Part shown: positions 7,906 to 15,287 of the stretch, piece after piece
Position numbering within the stretch: the stretch's first letter is position 1
Layout: each line of letters begins with the position of its first letter
Assembly: GCA_018242065.1 (NCBI GenBank)
Contig: JAFECQ010000011.1
Span: forward strand, 1-45,513
Direction: 5' to 3'
From: Pseudomonadota bacterium
Lineage (GTDB): Bacteria; Pseudomonadota; Alphaproteobacteria; UBA9655
DNA length: 45,513 bases
Made by a program: the position numbers and the translations under genes
Notes under the pieces: generated by a model
What the model was told of the DNA's origin: nothing
The model's database searches: none
The model's input: only the letters and a program-made list of their open reading frames with translations

Positions 7906-9852
7906 TTACCGTTGTAAGTCATCAATGAGGGTCTTCTTCGGAAGGCCCTCGAGACTACGATAGTTTGTGATATTTTCTAAAACACGCATAACGTAATTTC
8001 GGGTCTCGGCATAAGGAATCAGCTCTATCCAATCCACAATATCGATGGCGCCGCTACGTGGATCCCCAAAATCTTTCAACCATCGCTTAACAGGCGTTTC
8101 TCCAGCATTATAGGCAGCTGCAGCTAAGATATATGATTTATCAAAACGATTAAGAAGCTGCGAGAGGTGAGATGAACCAAGTACAAGATTGTGCTGAGGG
8201 TCCACTAGCTTTCGCTCGCTATGCTTTATTCCCAGTTGTTTAGCTTCTTTAGCAGCAGTTGCAGGCATGAGTTGCAACAGTCCAATGGCTCCTGCAGGGC
8301 TTTGAGCAGTTGGGTTAAAGCGACTTTCCTGATACGCAATAGCAAATACAAAAGCTTTTTCAGGTATTTCTTGACCTTTTTGTGGGATAGAAAAAATAGG
8401 GTAGGCTTTTTTAAGAGCGACAGGTTCGCTATAGCCTGCTTTTTTAGCTGCCCAAACGATATCATAAGGAGAGAGAGCGTGGGCAAGGTGAACGGCAAGT
8501 TCTCTTTCAACTTTTGTTTCAGCTTGGTTTGCGATATGAAGAAGGAACTTGCTGAGCTCATGATTTGCGCCTCCTCCCAAACCTTTTAAGATGTAAGCAG
8601 CTTTAACGATCTCTTTTTGATCAAAGCGGTTTTGTTCTGCTGCTGTGGCTTTGGGAGCTGCAGCAAGCGTTGGATGAGGTTTTTCCCGAAGCTTTACTGC
8701 CGCTAATTGTCCATAATAGGTTGTTTTGTATTTAGCCGCTTTTTTGTACCACTTAGCGGCGCTCTCAAAGTTCTCTTGGGCTTCGTACACCCGACCAGCC
8801 CAATAAGCGCCGCGGGATTTGCTGACAGCCCCTTTTACATTTGCACAAAGTGTTTCAAAGTGGGTATGTGCATCTTTGGGGCGCTTTAAAAACCGAAAGG
8901 CAAGCCAGCCTCTCAGCCATTCCGCATTGGCATAGTCTTCATTCCCGGGTTCAAGAGCGTGGTCGCTGAGAAGGTCGTAGGCCTTCTGATATTCTTGAAG
9001 AGCAATAAATTCACGCGCGATATAGTTTTTCTCTGTCCACCATTTTTGAGCATAGGCTGCACTAATGGGAGCCTGCATCAGAAGATTACATGCTTCCTCT
9101 ATGTGATCTTGTTTGCGATGCCAATGGGTTAGCTCATATAAGAGACCTTCATCTTGCTGTTGTTTTGCTGAAAGGCCTTTCAATTTATTAAGAGCATCTG
9201 GTTGCCCTTTTAAAAAGGCAATGCGCACGTCCGCTATTTGCCGCACATTGATTGGAATATGGGGTAAGAGGCGCTTTGCAGCATCAGCATTGCCATCCCA
9301 TAAAAGGAACTCTAGGCGAGCCAGGTGATCTTTCTCTTGAAGGAAGTGCCCAAACTTGCTGATAAATTTCGTTTCTTCTGCTTTCGTTAATTCCATCGTA
9401 CGCCACGCAGAAACAATAATTTTTGCTGCTTTTGCTTTTTCTTTTAGCGCCATCAAAGTTTTCGCATAGATAAAAGCACCTGTCGGTGTTTGAGGCGTAT
9501 TTTCTTCAAACCAAGTTATAATTTCCGTAGGAGAACCACTTTCAATGATCACGCTTTCTGCTTTTTTGCAAAGTTTTTCATGATGAGGCCAATGCGTATT
9601 GTGGGTCAAAAAAGTTATGATCTCTTTAGGTGTAAATTGAGTGGGATCTCTTAAGATACCCAACCAGCAGATTAATTTTTGAGAAACAGGGCATCCATCA
9701 GTTTCTACACGCTTTTGTTCATTAAGTTGGGATAGAAGTGCATTTTTACAATTTTTTAATTCTTGGTGAGCTGATTGTGCAGAAAGTGATGTTGAGATGC
9801 AGAGGCTAATGGAGAACGCCTTGTACAGTTTTTTAAAGAAAGGTATTGTCAT
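7906..9852 (-). CDS. slt: soluble lytic murein transglycosylase
   Basis: A 648-residue periplasmic enzyme that cuts glycan strands to 1,6-anhydro-MurNAc products. Signal peptide at 1-25 (cleavage probably after SLSA). Residues ~30-450 form a helical superhelix typical of Slt70, with TPR-like stretches such as GAYWAGRVYEAQENFESAAKWYKKAA. The C-terminal SLT domain has the catalytic E509 in AYQESRFNPTAQSPAGAIGLLQLMPATA, followed by AAYNAGETPVKRW and PYAETRNYV. The length matches E. coli Slt (645 aa). It is divergent from dapA with 31 bases between starts, the usual slt/dapA/smpB arrangement of alphaproteobacteria. Confidence 0.93.
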   Translation of the reverse strand: MTIPFFKKLYKAFSISLCISTSLSAQSAHQELKNCKNALLSQLNEQKRVETDGCPVSQKLICWLGILRDPTQFTPKEIITFLTHNTHWPHHEKLCKKAESVIIESGSPTEIITWFEENTPQTPTGAFIYAKTLMALKEKAKAAKIIVSAWRTMELTKAEETKFISKFGHFLQEKDHLARLEFLLWDGNADAAKRLLPHIPINVRQIADVRIAFLKGQPDALNKLKGLSAKQQQDEGLLYELTHWHRKQDHIEEACNLLMQAPISAAYAQKWWTEKNYIAREFIALQEYQKAYDLLSDHALEPGNEDYANAEWLRGWLAFRFLKRPKDAHTHFETLCANVKGAVSKSRGAYWAGRVYEAQENFESAAKWYKKAAKYKTTYYGQLAAVKLREKPHPTLAAAPKATAAEQNRFDQKEIVKAAYILKGLGGGANHELSKFLLHIANQAETKVERELAVHLAHALSPYDIVWAAKKAGYSEPVALKKAYPIFSIPQKGQEIPEKAFVFAIAYQESRFNPTAQSPAGAIGLLQLMPATAAKEAKQLGIKHSERKLVDPQHNLVLGSSHLSQLLNRFDKSYILAAAAYNAGETPVKRWLKDFGDPRSGAIDIVDWIELIPYAETRNYVMRVLENITNYRSLEGLPKKTLIDDLQR

Positions 9853-9883
9853 CTTAATAGGTATCTCATTTAAAGGACATAAA

Positions 9884-10783
9884 ATGTTTCATGGAATCTA
9901 TACAGCCATCATTACACCATTCCGTAATGGAGAGGTAGATGAAAAAAGTTTAGAAGAATTAGTGGAGCTTCAGATAGCTGCTGGCGTGCAAGGAATTGTT
10001 ACCTGCGGTACAACGGGGGAAGCCTTATTACTTTCGTGGGAAGAGCAAAAGCAGATTCTTGAGATGTGCGTGAGTCTTTGTAAAGATAGATGTCAGCTTA
10101 TTGCGAGTACAGGCCATCCTTCGACGACAGAAACAATAACCTTAACACGTCAAGCAAAAGATCTTGGTGCAGATGGGGCTCTTGTGATTACACCTTGGTA
10201 CGTAAAACCCTCTCAAGAAAGCCTTTATGAACACTATAAAAAAATAAGCGAGACAGTTGATCTTCCTATCATTATTTATAATAACCCAACGCGAACAGGC
10301 GTTGATATGTCCTTTGATACGTTAATGAGATTAGCATCTTGTAAGAATATTCAAGGTTATAAAGATTCGGCTTCCTGTGTTCAAAGAATCTCTCAATTAA
10401 AGCAATATTTGGGGTCTCGGTTAAGTCTTTTAGCTGGAAATGACGATCCTTTTGCAGCCCATTTAGGAATGGGAGGAGATGGTGGAATTCTTGTCGCGTC
10501 AAATGTAATTCCTGAACTGTGTGTTGAATTAATGAAAGCGTGGACAGAAGGTGATCTTCCTTTGTTTAGAGCAACATGGGAAAAAATATTTCCTCTTCTT
10601 TCTGTTTTAGCTTTAGAGAGTAATCCTGCACCTATTAAATATGCCATGCATCTTGTTCATGGTATTTCAGATGAGAGCCGTTTGCCCTTTTCTCCTCTTA
10701 AAACTTCTACAAAAGAAGCAATTGAAATTGCGTTGAACACACTTGGCTTATGGAAGCCTTTGGCTTCGGTGAGGGAGAGATGA
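9884..10783 (+). CDS. dapA: 4-hydroxy-tetrahydrodipicolinate synthase
   Basis: A 299-residue TIM-barrel lyase that condenses pyruvate and aspartate semialdehyde in the lysine/diaminopimelate pathway. Motifs: CGTTGE with T43/T44, the YNNPTRT loop with Y132, and the Schiff-base K160 in GYKDSA. The start is ATG 9884 with AAAGGA just upstream; the open frame extends to 9797 but that extension would run into the divergent slt gene. The stop overlaps the smpB start as ATGA. It supplies meso-DAP for the wall acted on by the amidase and Slt encoded nearby. Confidence 0.93.
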   Translation: MFHGIYTAIITPFRNGEVDEKSLEELVELQIAAGVQGIVTCGTTGEALLLSWEEQKQILEMCVSLCKDRCQLIASTGHPSTTETITLTRQAKDLGADGALVITPWYVKPSQESLYEHYKKISETVDLPIIIYNNPTRTGVDMSFDTLMRLASCKNIQGYKDSASCVQRISQLKQYLGSRLSLLAGNDDPFAAHLGMGGDGGILVASNVIPELCVELMKAWTEGDLPLFRATWEKIFPLLSVLALESNPAPIKYAMHLVHGISDESRLPFSPLKTSTKEAIEIALNTLGLWKPLASVRER

Positions 10784-11241
10784 CACTTGAGAAAAAAACT
10801 GTTGCTGTAAATAAACGTGCTCGCTTTGATTACTTTATTGAAGAAAATATAGAAGCAGGCATCGTTCTTTATGGGAGTGAGGTTAAATCCTTGCGTCAAG
10901 GAAAAGGCAGCATTGCTGAATCTTATGCTTCTGATGAAGGAGATGAGCTTTTTCTGATCAACTCCTTTATCCCGGAATACAATGAAGCAAGCCGTTTTAA
11001 TCATGAACCCAAACGACCGCGAAAACTACTCGTACGTCGGCGTGAACTCAATCGTCTTTTAGTTGAGATTCGTAAGAAAGGCATGACGCTTGTCCCTCTT
11101 TCTCTTTATTTTAATGCACGCGGGATTGCTAAAGTTGATCTTGGTCTTGCCTCTGGTAAGAAGAAGGCTGATAAACGCTCCACAGAAAAAGAGCGCGATT
11201 GGCAGCGCGAAAAGGGGCGATTGATGCGGTCAAAGGGGTAG
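10780..11241 (+). CDS. smpB: SsrA-binding protein SmpB
   Basis: A 153-residue RNA-binding protein that brings tmRNA to stalled ribosomes. Conserved blocks [57 protein letters not shown] and the basic disordered tail [24 protein letters not shown] are all present. ATG 10780 overlaps the dapA stop; the upstream in-frame extension to 10750 is not part of the family. The dapA-smpB pair is a standard alphaproteobacterial linkage. Conserved synteny stops directly after this gene, where the accessory segment begins. Confidence 0.94.
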   Translation: MTLEKKTVAVNKRARFDYFIEENIEAGIVLYGSEVKSLRQGKGSIAESYASDEGDELFLINSFIPEYNEASRFNHEPKRPRKLLVRRRELNRLLVEIRKKGMTLVPLSLYFNARGIAKVDLGLASGKKKADKRSTEKERDWQREKGRLMRSKG

Positions 11242-11283
11242 GGGGTTATCAAAAATTTACAAACTCTCGTCGTTCCGGGAGTT

Positions 11284-11320
11284 AGAAACTCAATACGAAT
11301 GTATGAGCTATAGAGTTTCT
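11284..11320. repeat. inverted repeat downstream of smpB
   Basis: AGAAACTC at 11284-11291 is repeated in inverse as GAGTTTCT at 11313-11320 with 21 bases between. It lies about 40 bases after smpB and could form a transcript 3' hairpin, but no long T run follows, so it is not a clear intrinsic terminator. Confidence 0.35.
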
Positions 11321-11365
11321 TACTACCCCACGAGGGTTTGGGGAAAAGTGAAGTAGTATATTTTT

Positions 11366-11459
11366 CTGGATTGCCGCGGTCACTTCGTTCCCTCGCAATG
11401 ACGAAGCTGTTGTTTTAATTTATGTTTTTTGTACCGTCATTGCGAGCGGAGCGATCCAG
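11366..11459. repeat. dispersed palindromic intergenic repeat, copy 1
   Basis: One arm reads CTGGATTGCCGCGG...CTCGCAATGACG (11366-11403). The other reads CGTCATTGCGAGCGGAGCGA, ending ATCCAG (11435-11459). The two are inverted and diverged copies of one unit separated by an AT-rich loop. A second pair of the same family lies at 44601-44695. Units with this CTGGATTG...GCAATGACG signature are common between genes in intracellular and other bacteria and behave like miniature palindromic elements. Here it sits exactly at the boundary between the conserved smpB end and the accessory segment. Confidence 0.75.
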
Positions 11460-11676
11460 ACTTTTTTTCTTATTAAGTCTTTCTTAAGTTTATCTTCAGA
11501 TGTTGCTTCATTTCCTTATTCTTTTTCAACCTCATCAAATTTTCCTCGGACACTACTGAGCATTCGCAAGGATGACAAAAAAAGAGCAAAGATGCTGACA
11601 AAAAATAGGCGAAGGTGGTGAGTAGATTATTTTAATTTCTCTCATGCACTTTAAGAGATGTGTCTACAGATTAGCC

Positions 11677-11722
11677 TTGCAGCTTGAGGGATCTTTCTTT
11701 ATAATAAATCTAGACAATCTAG
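11677..11722 (+). promoter_or_regulatory. toxin-antitoxin promoter with candidate operator palindrome
   Basis: TTGCAG at 11677-11682 and TATAAT at 11700-11705 are 17 bases apart, a strong sigma70 layout. Directly downstream is a perfect inverted repeat CTAGA-CAA-TCTAG (11710-11722), spanning the expected start site. A palindrome there is the usual binding site for the antitoxin or toxin-antitoxin complex in autoregulated TA operons. The motif is seen directly; regulation is inferred. Confidence 0.6.
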
Positions 11723-11742
11723 CTATTTTTATGGGGGAGTAT

Positions 11743-11982
11743 ATGGAGTGGCTTTTAGCTGATGCAAAAAATCGTTTGAGTGAAGTTGTTACTTTGGCTC
11801 TAACAGATGGGCCACAGAGGGTACGCCGTCGTAACCAAGCTGTTATCATATTATCTGAAGAAGAGTACCAACGTTTGATAGGCGTTCGTCCAAGTTTTAA
11901 GACATATTTAATGGAAGGTCCTTCATTCGAAGATTTAGACCTTACCCGGGATAAGAGTCCGAGTCGGGACATCGAATTATGA
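11743..11982 (+). CDS. Phd/YefM-family antitoxin
   Basis: A 79-residue protein starting MEWLLADAKNRLSEVV, the hallmark N-terminal beta-strand/helix of Phd/YefM antitoxins that bind DNA as dimers, followed by AVIILSEEEYQRL. The C-terminal ~30 residues (PSFKTYLMEGPSFEDLDLTRD) are the expected acidic toxin-binding tail. I chose ATG 11743, which aligns with the family start and has GGGGGAG just upstream; ATG 11731 would add only four residues. It overlaps the toxin gene by ATGA and sits behind a promoter with a palindromic operator, as expected for autorepression. Neighbouring sequence is repeat-rich, so horizontal acquisition is plausible. Confidence 0.85.
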   Translation: MEWLLADAKNRLSEVVTLALTDGPQRVRRRNQAVIILSEEEYQRLIGVRPSFKTYLMEGPSFEDLDLTRDKSPSRDIEL

Positions 11983-12401
11983 AACTCTTACTCGATACAT
12001 GCATTCTATCCGAATTGCGCCATCCTAAAGGTAATCACTCTCTTAGGATGGTACTTGAGTCTTTTGAAGATGAGGAATTGTTTCTGAGTGTATTAACCAT
12101 CGGTGAAATTGCAAAGGGAATCACTTTACTTCCTGAAAGTCGCAAAAAGCATGAACTTACCCATTGGCTAAATGAGTTGGAACATCAATTCTCTGACCGG
12201 ATTTTGCCGATTGACCGCGGTATTGCTCTTATGTGGGGGGAATTAGTCGCTCGCGCAGCAATAAAGGGAAATACAATTCCAGCCTGCGATGGATTGATAG
12301 CTGCAACAGCCATGAGTCATGGATTGCATATCATGACACGTAATATAAAGCACTTCAAAGAAACGGGAGCCTTTATTTTTGATCCAGGAAGAGATTCCTA
12401 A
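11979..12401 (+). CDS. PIN-domain toxin, VapC/FitB-like ribonuclease
   Basis: A 140-residue PIN nuclease. Metal-binding acidic residues are visible: D6 in LLLDTCILSE, E43 in TIGEIAKGI, D104 in ACDGLIAATA and N122/K124 in MTRNIKHF. Such toxins cut tRNA or rRNA and are held inactive by the cognate antitoxin. The LSELRHP N-terminus and the TIGEIAKGI...RKKHELTHWL block are closest to the FitB/VapC group paired with Phd-type antitoxins. Both partners look intact, so the module is probably functional. The target RNA cannot be predicted. Confidence 0.87.
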   Translation: MKLLLDTCILSELRHPKGNHSLRMVLESFEDEELFLSVLTIGEIAKGITLLPESRKKHELTHWLNELEHQFSDRILPIDRGIALMWGELVARAAIKGNTIPACDGLIAATAMSHGLHIMTRNIKHFKETGAFIFDPGRDS

Positions 12402-12467
12402 TATATAGCTTCGGCAATAAAATCGATTGTGTGGCCTTGGAGAATAATAGCTTTAAATATCACTCTT

Positions 12468-13421
12468 TCATTCTTCCTCGGTAAGCCTCATGGCGGTAGT
12501 GGGGGCTCCAAAAGGAGGTCCCATCCATTCGCTTACAGCTCGATCATTTTTAATTCGATAAACACGACCGTTGCTAGGATCTATAGCTAAGCTTCCTTTA
12601 CTGAGCTTCTTATTGTAAAAATTATTTTTAGAATTTCCCCACACATCATTTTGAATAATCGTGAAATTCTTGATTCCAAAAGCTTTCATAAAACGAACAT
12701 AATACTCAATATGAGCTTTAGAGCCACTTAAAACCGTGACCTTAAGTTCTTCAGGTTTTGTTGTTCCTGCTACCTTTTCCATAAATTCATGAAACCCTGT
12801 TTTGCTTTTCCCATCACTTTGGAGGTGAGCATCAAGATATCTTATGTTTTCTCCTGCGACATGTGCGAGACCACCTCTCTCGTCAGTAGGATTATGGATA
12901 CCAATTGCAACACATTTCATAACATTGCCCGTAAAAAGTATCTTATCCTCGCTTATAGCGTAGCGATGCTGTGGGACGACTTTATATTCATGGGATAAAG
13001 CTTTATCACTAAAAGCAATGTTCATAGCCTTTAGTTTTTCAGGTTTTCTATAAATAGCATTAATGCCATCGCAACCTTTGAGCATTTCTTGCAAAGGGTG
13101 AGTAGCGGGTAAGTTTTTTATAACTGCAAAGGTTTCTTCTTCGCATACTTCCCCACCCCTGTAGGCGTCTTCCATCGCAGTATAGAGCGCAGTCCTGTTT
13201 TCAAGAGGAATAGGCCGATCGAGGGAAAAGTATTGTGGTGATGGAGTTGGGTAATGCGTGTCACTAATGACGGCGTCAGAGATGACTTCTGTGCTGTTTG
13301 TGAAGGATATGACAGAAAACTGATCTCTGCTATCTTCAAATGTAATGGATCGATTCGTCAGAGATGTACTATTCTCAGGTAGCGAGCTTGGAACTGTGGC
13401 TCCTACTTGCTGTGCAATCAT
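12468..13421 (-). CDS. exported CheD-like deamidase-fold protein, probably 3' part of a gene split by a frame break
   Basis: A 317-residue open frame. Residues ~155-295 carry the signature of the CheD glutamine-deamidase fold: T164 in LFTGNVMKC, C170 in KCVAIGIHNPTDERGGLAHV and H187. The Thr-(5)-Cys-(16)-His spacing is what I recall for T21, C27 and H44 of Thermotoga CheD. A later DPSNGRVYRIKN matches the C-terminal strand region. The N-terminal 150 residues are unrecognised. No SD precedes ATG 13421, which lies 2 bases after the stop of the 78-codon frame that carries a signal peptide, so the intact product is probably a fusion of both. CheD normally acts on chemoreceptors in the cytosol; no chemotaxis genes are seen here, so a host-directed role is possible but unproven. 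Confidence 0.6.
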   Translation of the reverse strand: MIAQQVGATVPSSLPENSTSLTNRSITFEDSRDQFSVISFTNSTEVISDAVISDTHYPTPSPQYFSLDRPIPLENRTALYTAMEDAYRGGEVCEEETFAVIKNLPATHPLQEMLKGCDGINAIYRKPEKLKAMNIAFSDKALSHEYKVVPQHRYAISEDKILFTGNVMKCVAIGIHNPTDERGGLAHVAGENIRYLDAHLQSDGKSKTGFHEFMEKVAGTTKPEELKVTVLSGSKAHIEYYVRFMKAFGIKNFTIIQNDVWGNSKNNFYNKKLSKGSLAIDPSNGRVYRIKNDRAVSEWMGPPFGAPTTAMRLTEEE

Positions 13422-13423
13422 TG

Positions 13424-13660
13424 TTAAAAACAGAACCGAAAACAGTATTCCGGTGGCGTTTCTGCTAAAGGTAAGTCGGGAGGTGCCACCATGAAAGACG
13501 AACTTCTCGGGTTGTGTTGTGTGTGTGTTTTTGCGTAGTGCCTACCAATTGTGGCTCTTCTTTCGTTCTCTGATTCACTTGAAAAGGCTTTGGCTACCTG
13601 TAGAATATTTAGGAAAAGAAAATTAATAAGAAGAGAATAAAGAAATATCTTTTTTGCCAT
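13424..13660 (-). CDS. signal-peptide-bearing 5' part of the CheD-like gene, or a separate 78-aa secreted peptide
   Basis: A 78-residue frame with SD AGAGGA before ATG 13660. It begins MAKKIFLYSLLINFLFLNILQVAKAFS, a good Sec signal peptide, and ends EYCFRFCF. Its stop TAA lies in a T5 run of the mRNA (13430-13426). Reading back one base there gives codons TTA ACA that continue in frame into the 317-residue CheD-like frame, yielding a protein of about 397 residues with a signal peptide. So this may be a frameshifted gene, a site of slippage, or two coupled cistrons. I cannot decide from one sequence; an assembly error in the T run is also possible. Confidence 0.55.
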   Translation of the reverse strand: MAKKIFLYSLLINFLFLNILQVAKAFSSESENERRATIGRHYAKTHTQHNPRSSSFMVAPPDLPLAETPPEYCFRFCF

Positions 13661-13973
13661 GTACCAATCCTCTTATCACGTTAAAAAAATATTATAAATA
13701 AAATATACATCAAATTTTACTTCAAAATTTTTCTTAATCCAAATAATATCGCTTGTCAATATTTGACGTGGTAATTTTTACTCGTTTCTCGACATACGAT
13801 GTGGTTGTTGTAAGTGGGAGTTTTCATAAAAAGTAATTTCAGGACAGATCGTTGTTTTTAAAACAAAATACAACAATAGGTCCAATACGAAAAAGAGCCT
13901 AGCACAAACAAGCTGTTTCTGGGTACAACCCAGTATTAATAAATTCAAAAAATAGTTTAGTAAGACTTTACCC
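13661..13973. other. AT-rich intergenic region with small hairpins
   Basis: No gene is visible in these 313 bases. The half next to 13660 must hold the promoter of the signal-peptide frame. At 13906-13918 AAACA-AGC-TGTTT and at 13919-13933 CTGGGT-ACA-ACCCAG are two adjacent perfect small hairpins. They lie about 40-65 bases downstream of the 155-aa Cys-rich gene on the minus strand and may mark its transcript end, although no T run follows. Confidence 0.4.
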
Positions 13974-14441
13974 TTATTTCTTCAGGGGCTCTTTTCTTTT
14001 AGAAGATAAAGACTTTTGAATCACATTAGAGGAAGACTCAATATTCTCACAGATCGAATTGCTGCCACAAAACCTACCTGGGGCGCAGGCACATTCATTA
14101 GGTGTCGTAAGACTGCATCCATTGCCGTCAGCTTCGATACAACTATATGGAGATGTACCATTTGGGCAGTTGTTTCCATACACAGAGCACTGGGGCGCAG
14201 AAGCAGTACCGTGACAGGCTACACTAGACCAATTATCCCCATAACATGTTCTACCATATTGACAAAGACAATTATCGGGTTGGGAGGTTTGCTTGTTTAA
14301 ACATGAACTGCCAGGATTTTCAGCACAAGAATAAATCTGTTGTCCATTTGGACTGCATTGACAAGCATTTTGAGCATATGAAGGATCATTAAGACCAAGA
14401 ATTATGGTAAGCCATAAGAAGGTTAAAGCACACTTTTTCAT
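13974..14441 (-). CDS. secreted Cys-rich protein with two eight-cysteine modules
   Basis: A 155-residue protein with a Sec signal peptide (cleavage expected after DPSYA, leaving Gln at the new N-terminus). The mature part has 16 cysteines in two consecutive modules of eight. Each module has the core C-x-C-x-x-G-R-x-C (CLCQYGRTC and CACAPGRFC), and in each the core follows a YSC...C...C stretch. The C-terminus is a Lys-rich tail ending PLKK. The same 2x8 layout occurs in the 151-aa protein at 17378-17833, so the two are paralogues. The even cysteine number suggests disulfide-bonded extracytoplasmic domains. I do not recognise the family; a surface or host-facing role is inference. Confidence 0.78.
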   Translation of the reverse strand: MKKCALTFLWLTIILGLNDPSYAQNACQCSPNGQQIYSCAENPGSSCLNKQTSQPDNCLCQYGRTCYGDNWSSVACHGTASAPQCSVYGNNCPNGTSPYSCIEADGNGCSLTTPNECACAPGRFCGSNSICENIESSSNVIQKSLSSKRKEPLKK

Positions 14442-14493
14442 TAATTATCTCTTTAGTTGAAGTTGAGCTAAGAAAATTTTTCCCTATAACGAT

Positions 14494-14522
14494 AAAATAT
14501 AAGAAAAATTTTAAACTTTCAA
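14494..14522 (-). promoter_or_regulatory. promoter for the 16-Cys secreted protein gene
   Basis: On the minus strand TTGAAA (14522-14517) and TATTTT (14499-14494) are separated by 17 bases, about 52 bases before the start at 14441. A good sigma70-type layout, seen by eye. Confidence 0.5.
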
Positions 14523-14588
14523 CTTAAAAAATATTTCTCTTAGACGCGATCTTTGAAGAATAATCTTCGATTTTAGAGGGGCGCTCGA

Positions 14589-15056
14589 CTATTTAACTTC
14601 TTTTGATTTTTTCTGTAAGACTCTATTATTGGAAGGTGGAATAGCACATTCTACAGAAATTGTTCCTCCAGGTGTAAAAACTGGAGCGCCCTCAACAAAA
14701 ACCTGCGTGCTACATTCATTAAGGCAAGATGTTAAGCTCGTCCCATAAGGGCATCCCGTGTCCTGACAGGGAGCACACTCGGTATTACAATAATCCGATG
14801 TCATTGAAAGATTGCCGACAGGAAGACCGCTGTATTCTGAAGGGAATGTAATGCTACCGGTACTTGAAACAGGCAAATAAGTATCTCCCAGTTGCATTTG
14901 CATGTCTGTAAATTCTAATCCACAGATACCAGTTGGACTACTAGAAGCTCCTGGTCCGGGAATAAGTGTCATTGTTTGGGAAAAGGCTGAAGTAGAAAAG
15001 GTCAACCCTAGAAAACAAAAAATGTATCTCACAGCTTTTTTAGATATTATTTTCAT
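14589..15056 (-). CDS. secreted protein with Cys-rich C-terminal half and Lys-rich tail
   Basis: A 155-residue protein with signal peptide (KKAVRYIFCFLGLTFSTSAFS, cleavage before QTM). The first ~60 mature residues look like beta-strand sequence with a single Cys. The second half has a cysteine cluster (YCNTECAPCQDTGCPYGTSLTSCLNEC), giving eight mature cysteines in all. It ends NNRVLQKKSKEVK, a basic tail like those of three neighbours. I recognise no family. It belongs to the local group of small exported proteins and is transcribed divergently from the helicase gene. A TATAAT at 15081-15076 on the minus strand is a likely -10. Confidence 0.75.
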   Translation of the reverse strand: MKIISKKAVRYIFCFLGLTFSTSAFSQTMTLIPGPGASSSPTGICGLEFTDMQMQLGDTYLPVSSTGSITFPSEYSGLPVGNLSMTSDYCNTECAPCQDTGCPYGTSLTSCLNECSTQVFVEGAPVFTPGGTISVECAIPPSNNRVLQKKSKEVK

Positions 15057-15287
15057 GCTATTTCTCCCTTAATTTATTATATGTTTGCATAAATGTATTT
15101 ATAAAACCTTAAAGCGCCGCATTTTTGCTGATTCAGCCACGGAGCTAATCAAAAAATAAAGTCGTCTGTTTCAAAAAAGTCGCTTTTTCTTCATAATTTA
15201 ACAATTTTTTAAAGAAGTATTTGACTTTTGTTAATGAATCAGCGTTTAAGATGACAGTCATTAAATCGTTTTTAGAGTAAGGACGTA

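Noticed and set aside
11242..11640. Possible tmRNA (ssrA) next to smpB
   Set aside because: No tRNA-like ends or tag-peptide frame is recognisable; the region consists of inverted repeats and the dispersed palindrome.
13424..13660. Second signal peptide in the 317-aa frame upstream of its ATG (ILFSVLFLTMIAQQVGA)
   Set aside because: The frame has no start codon upstream before a stop, so the hydrophobic run cannot be used as an independent signal peptide.
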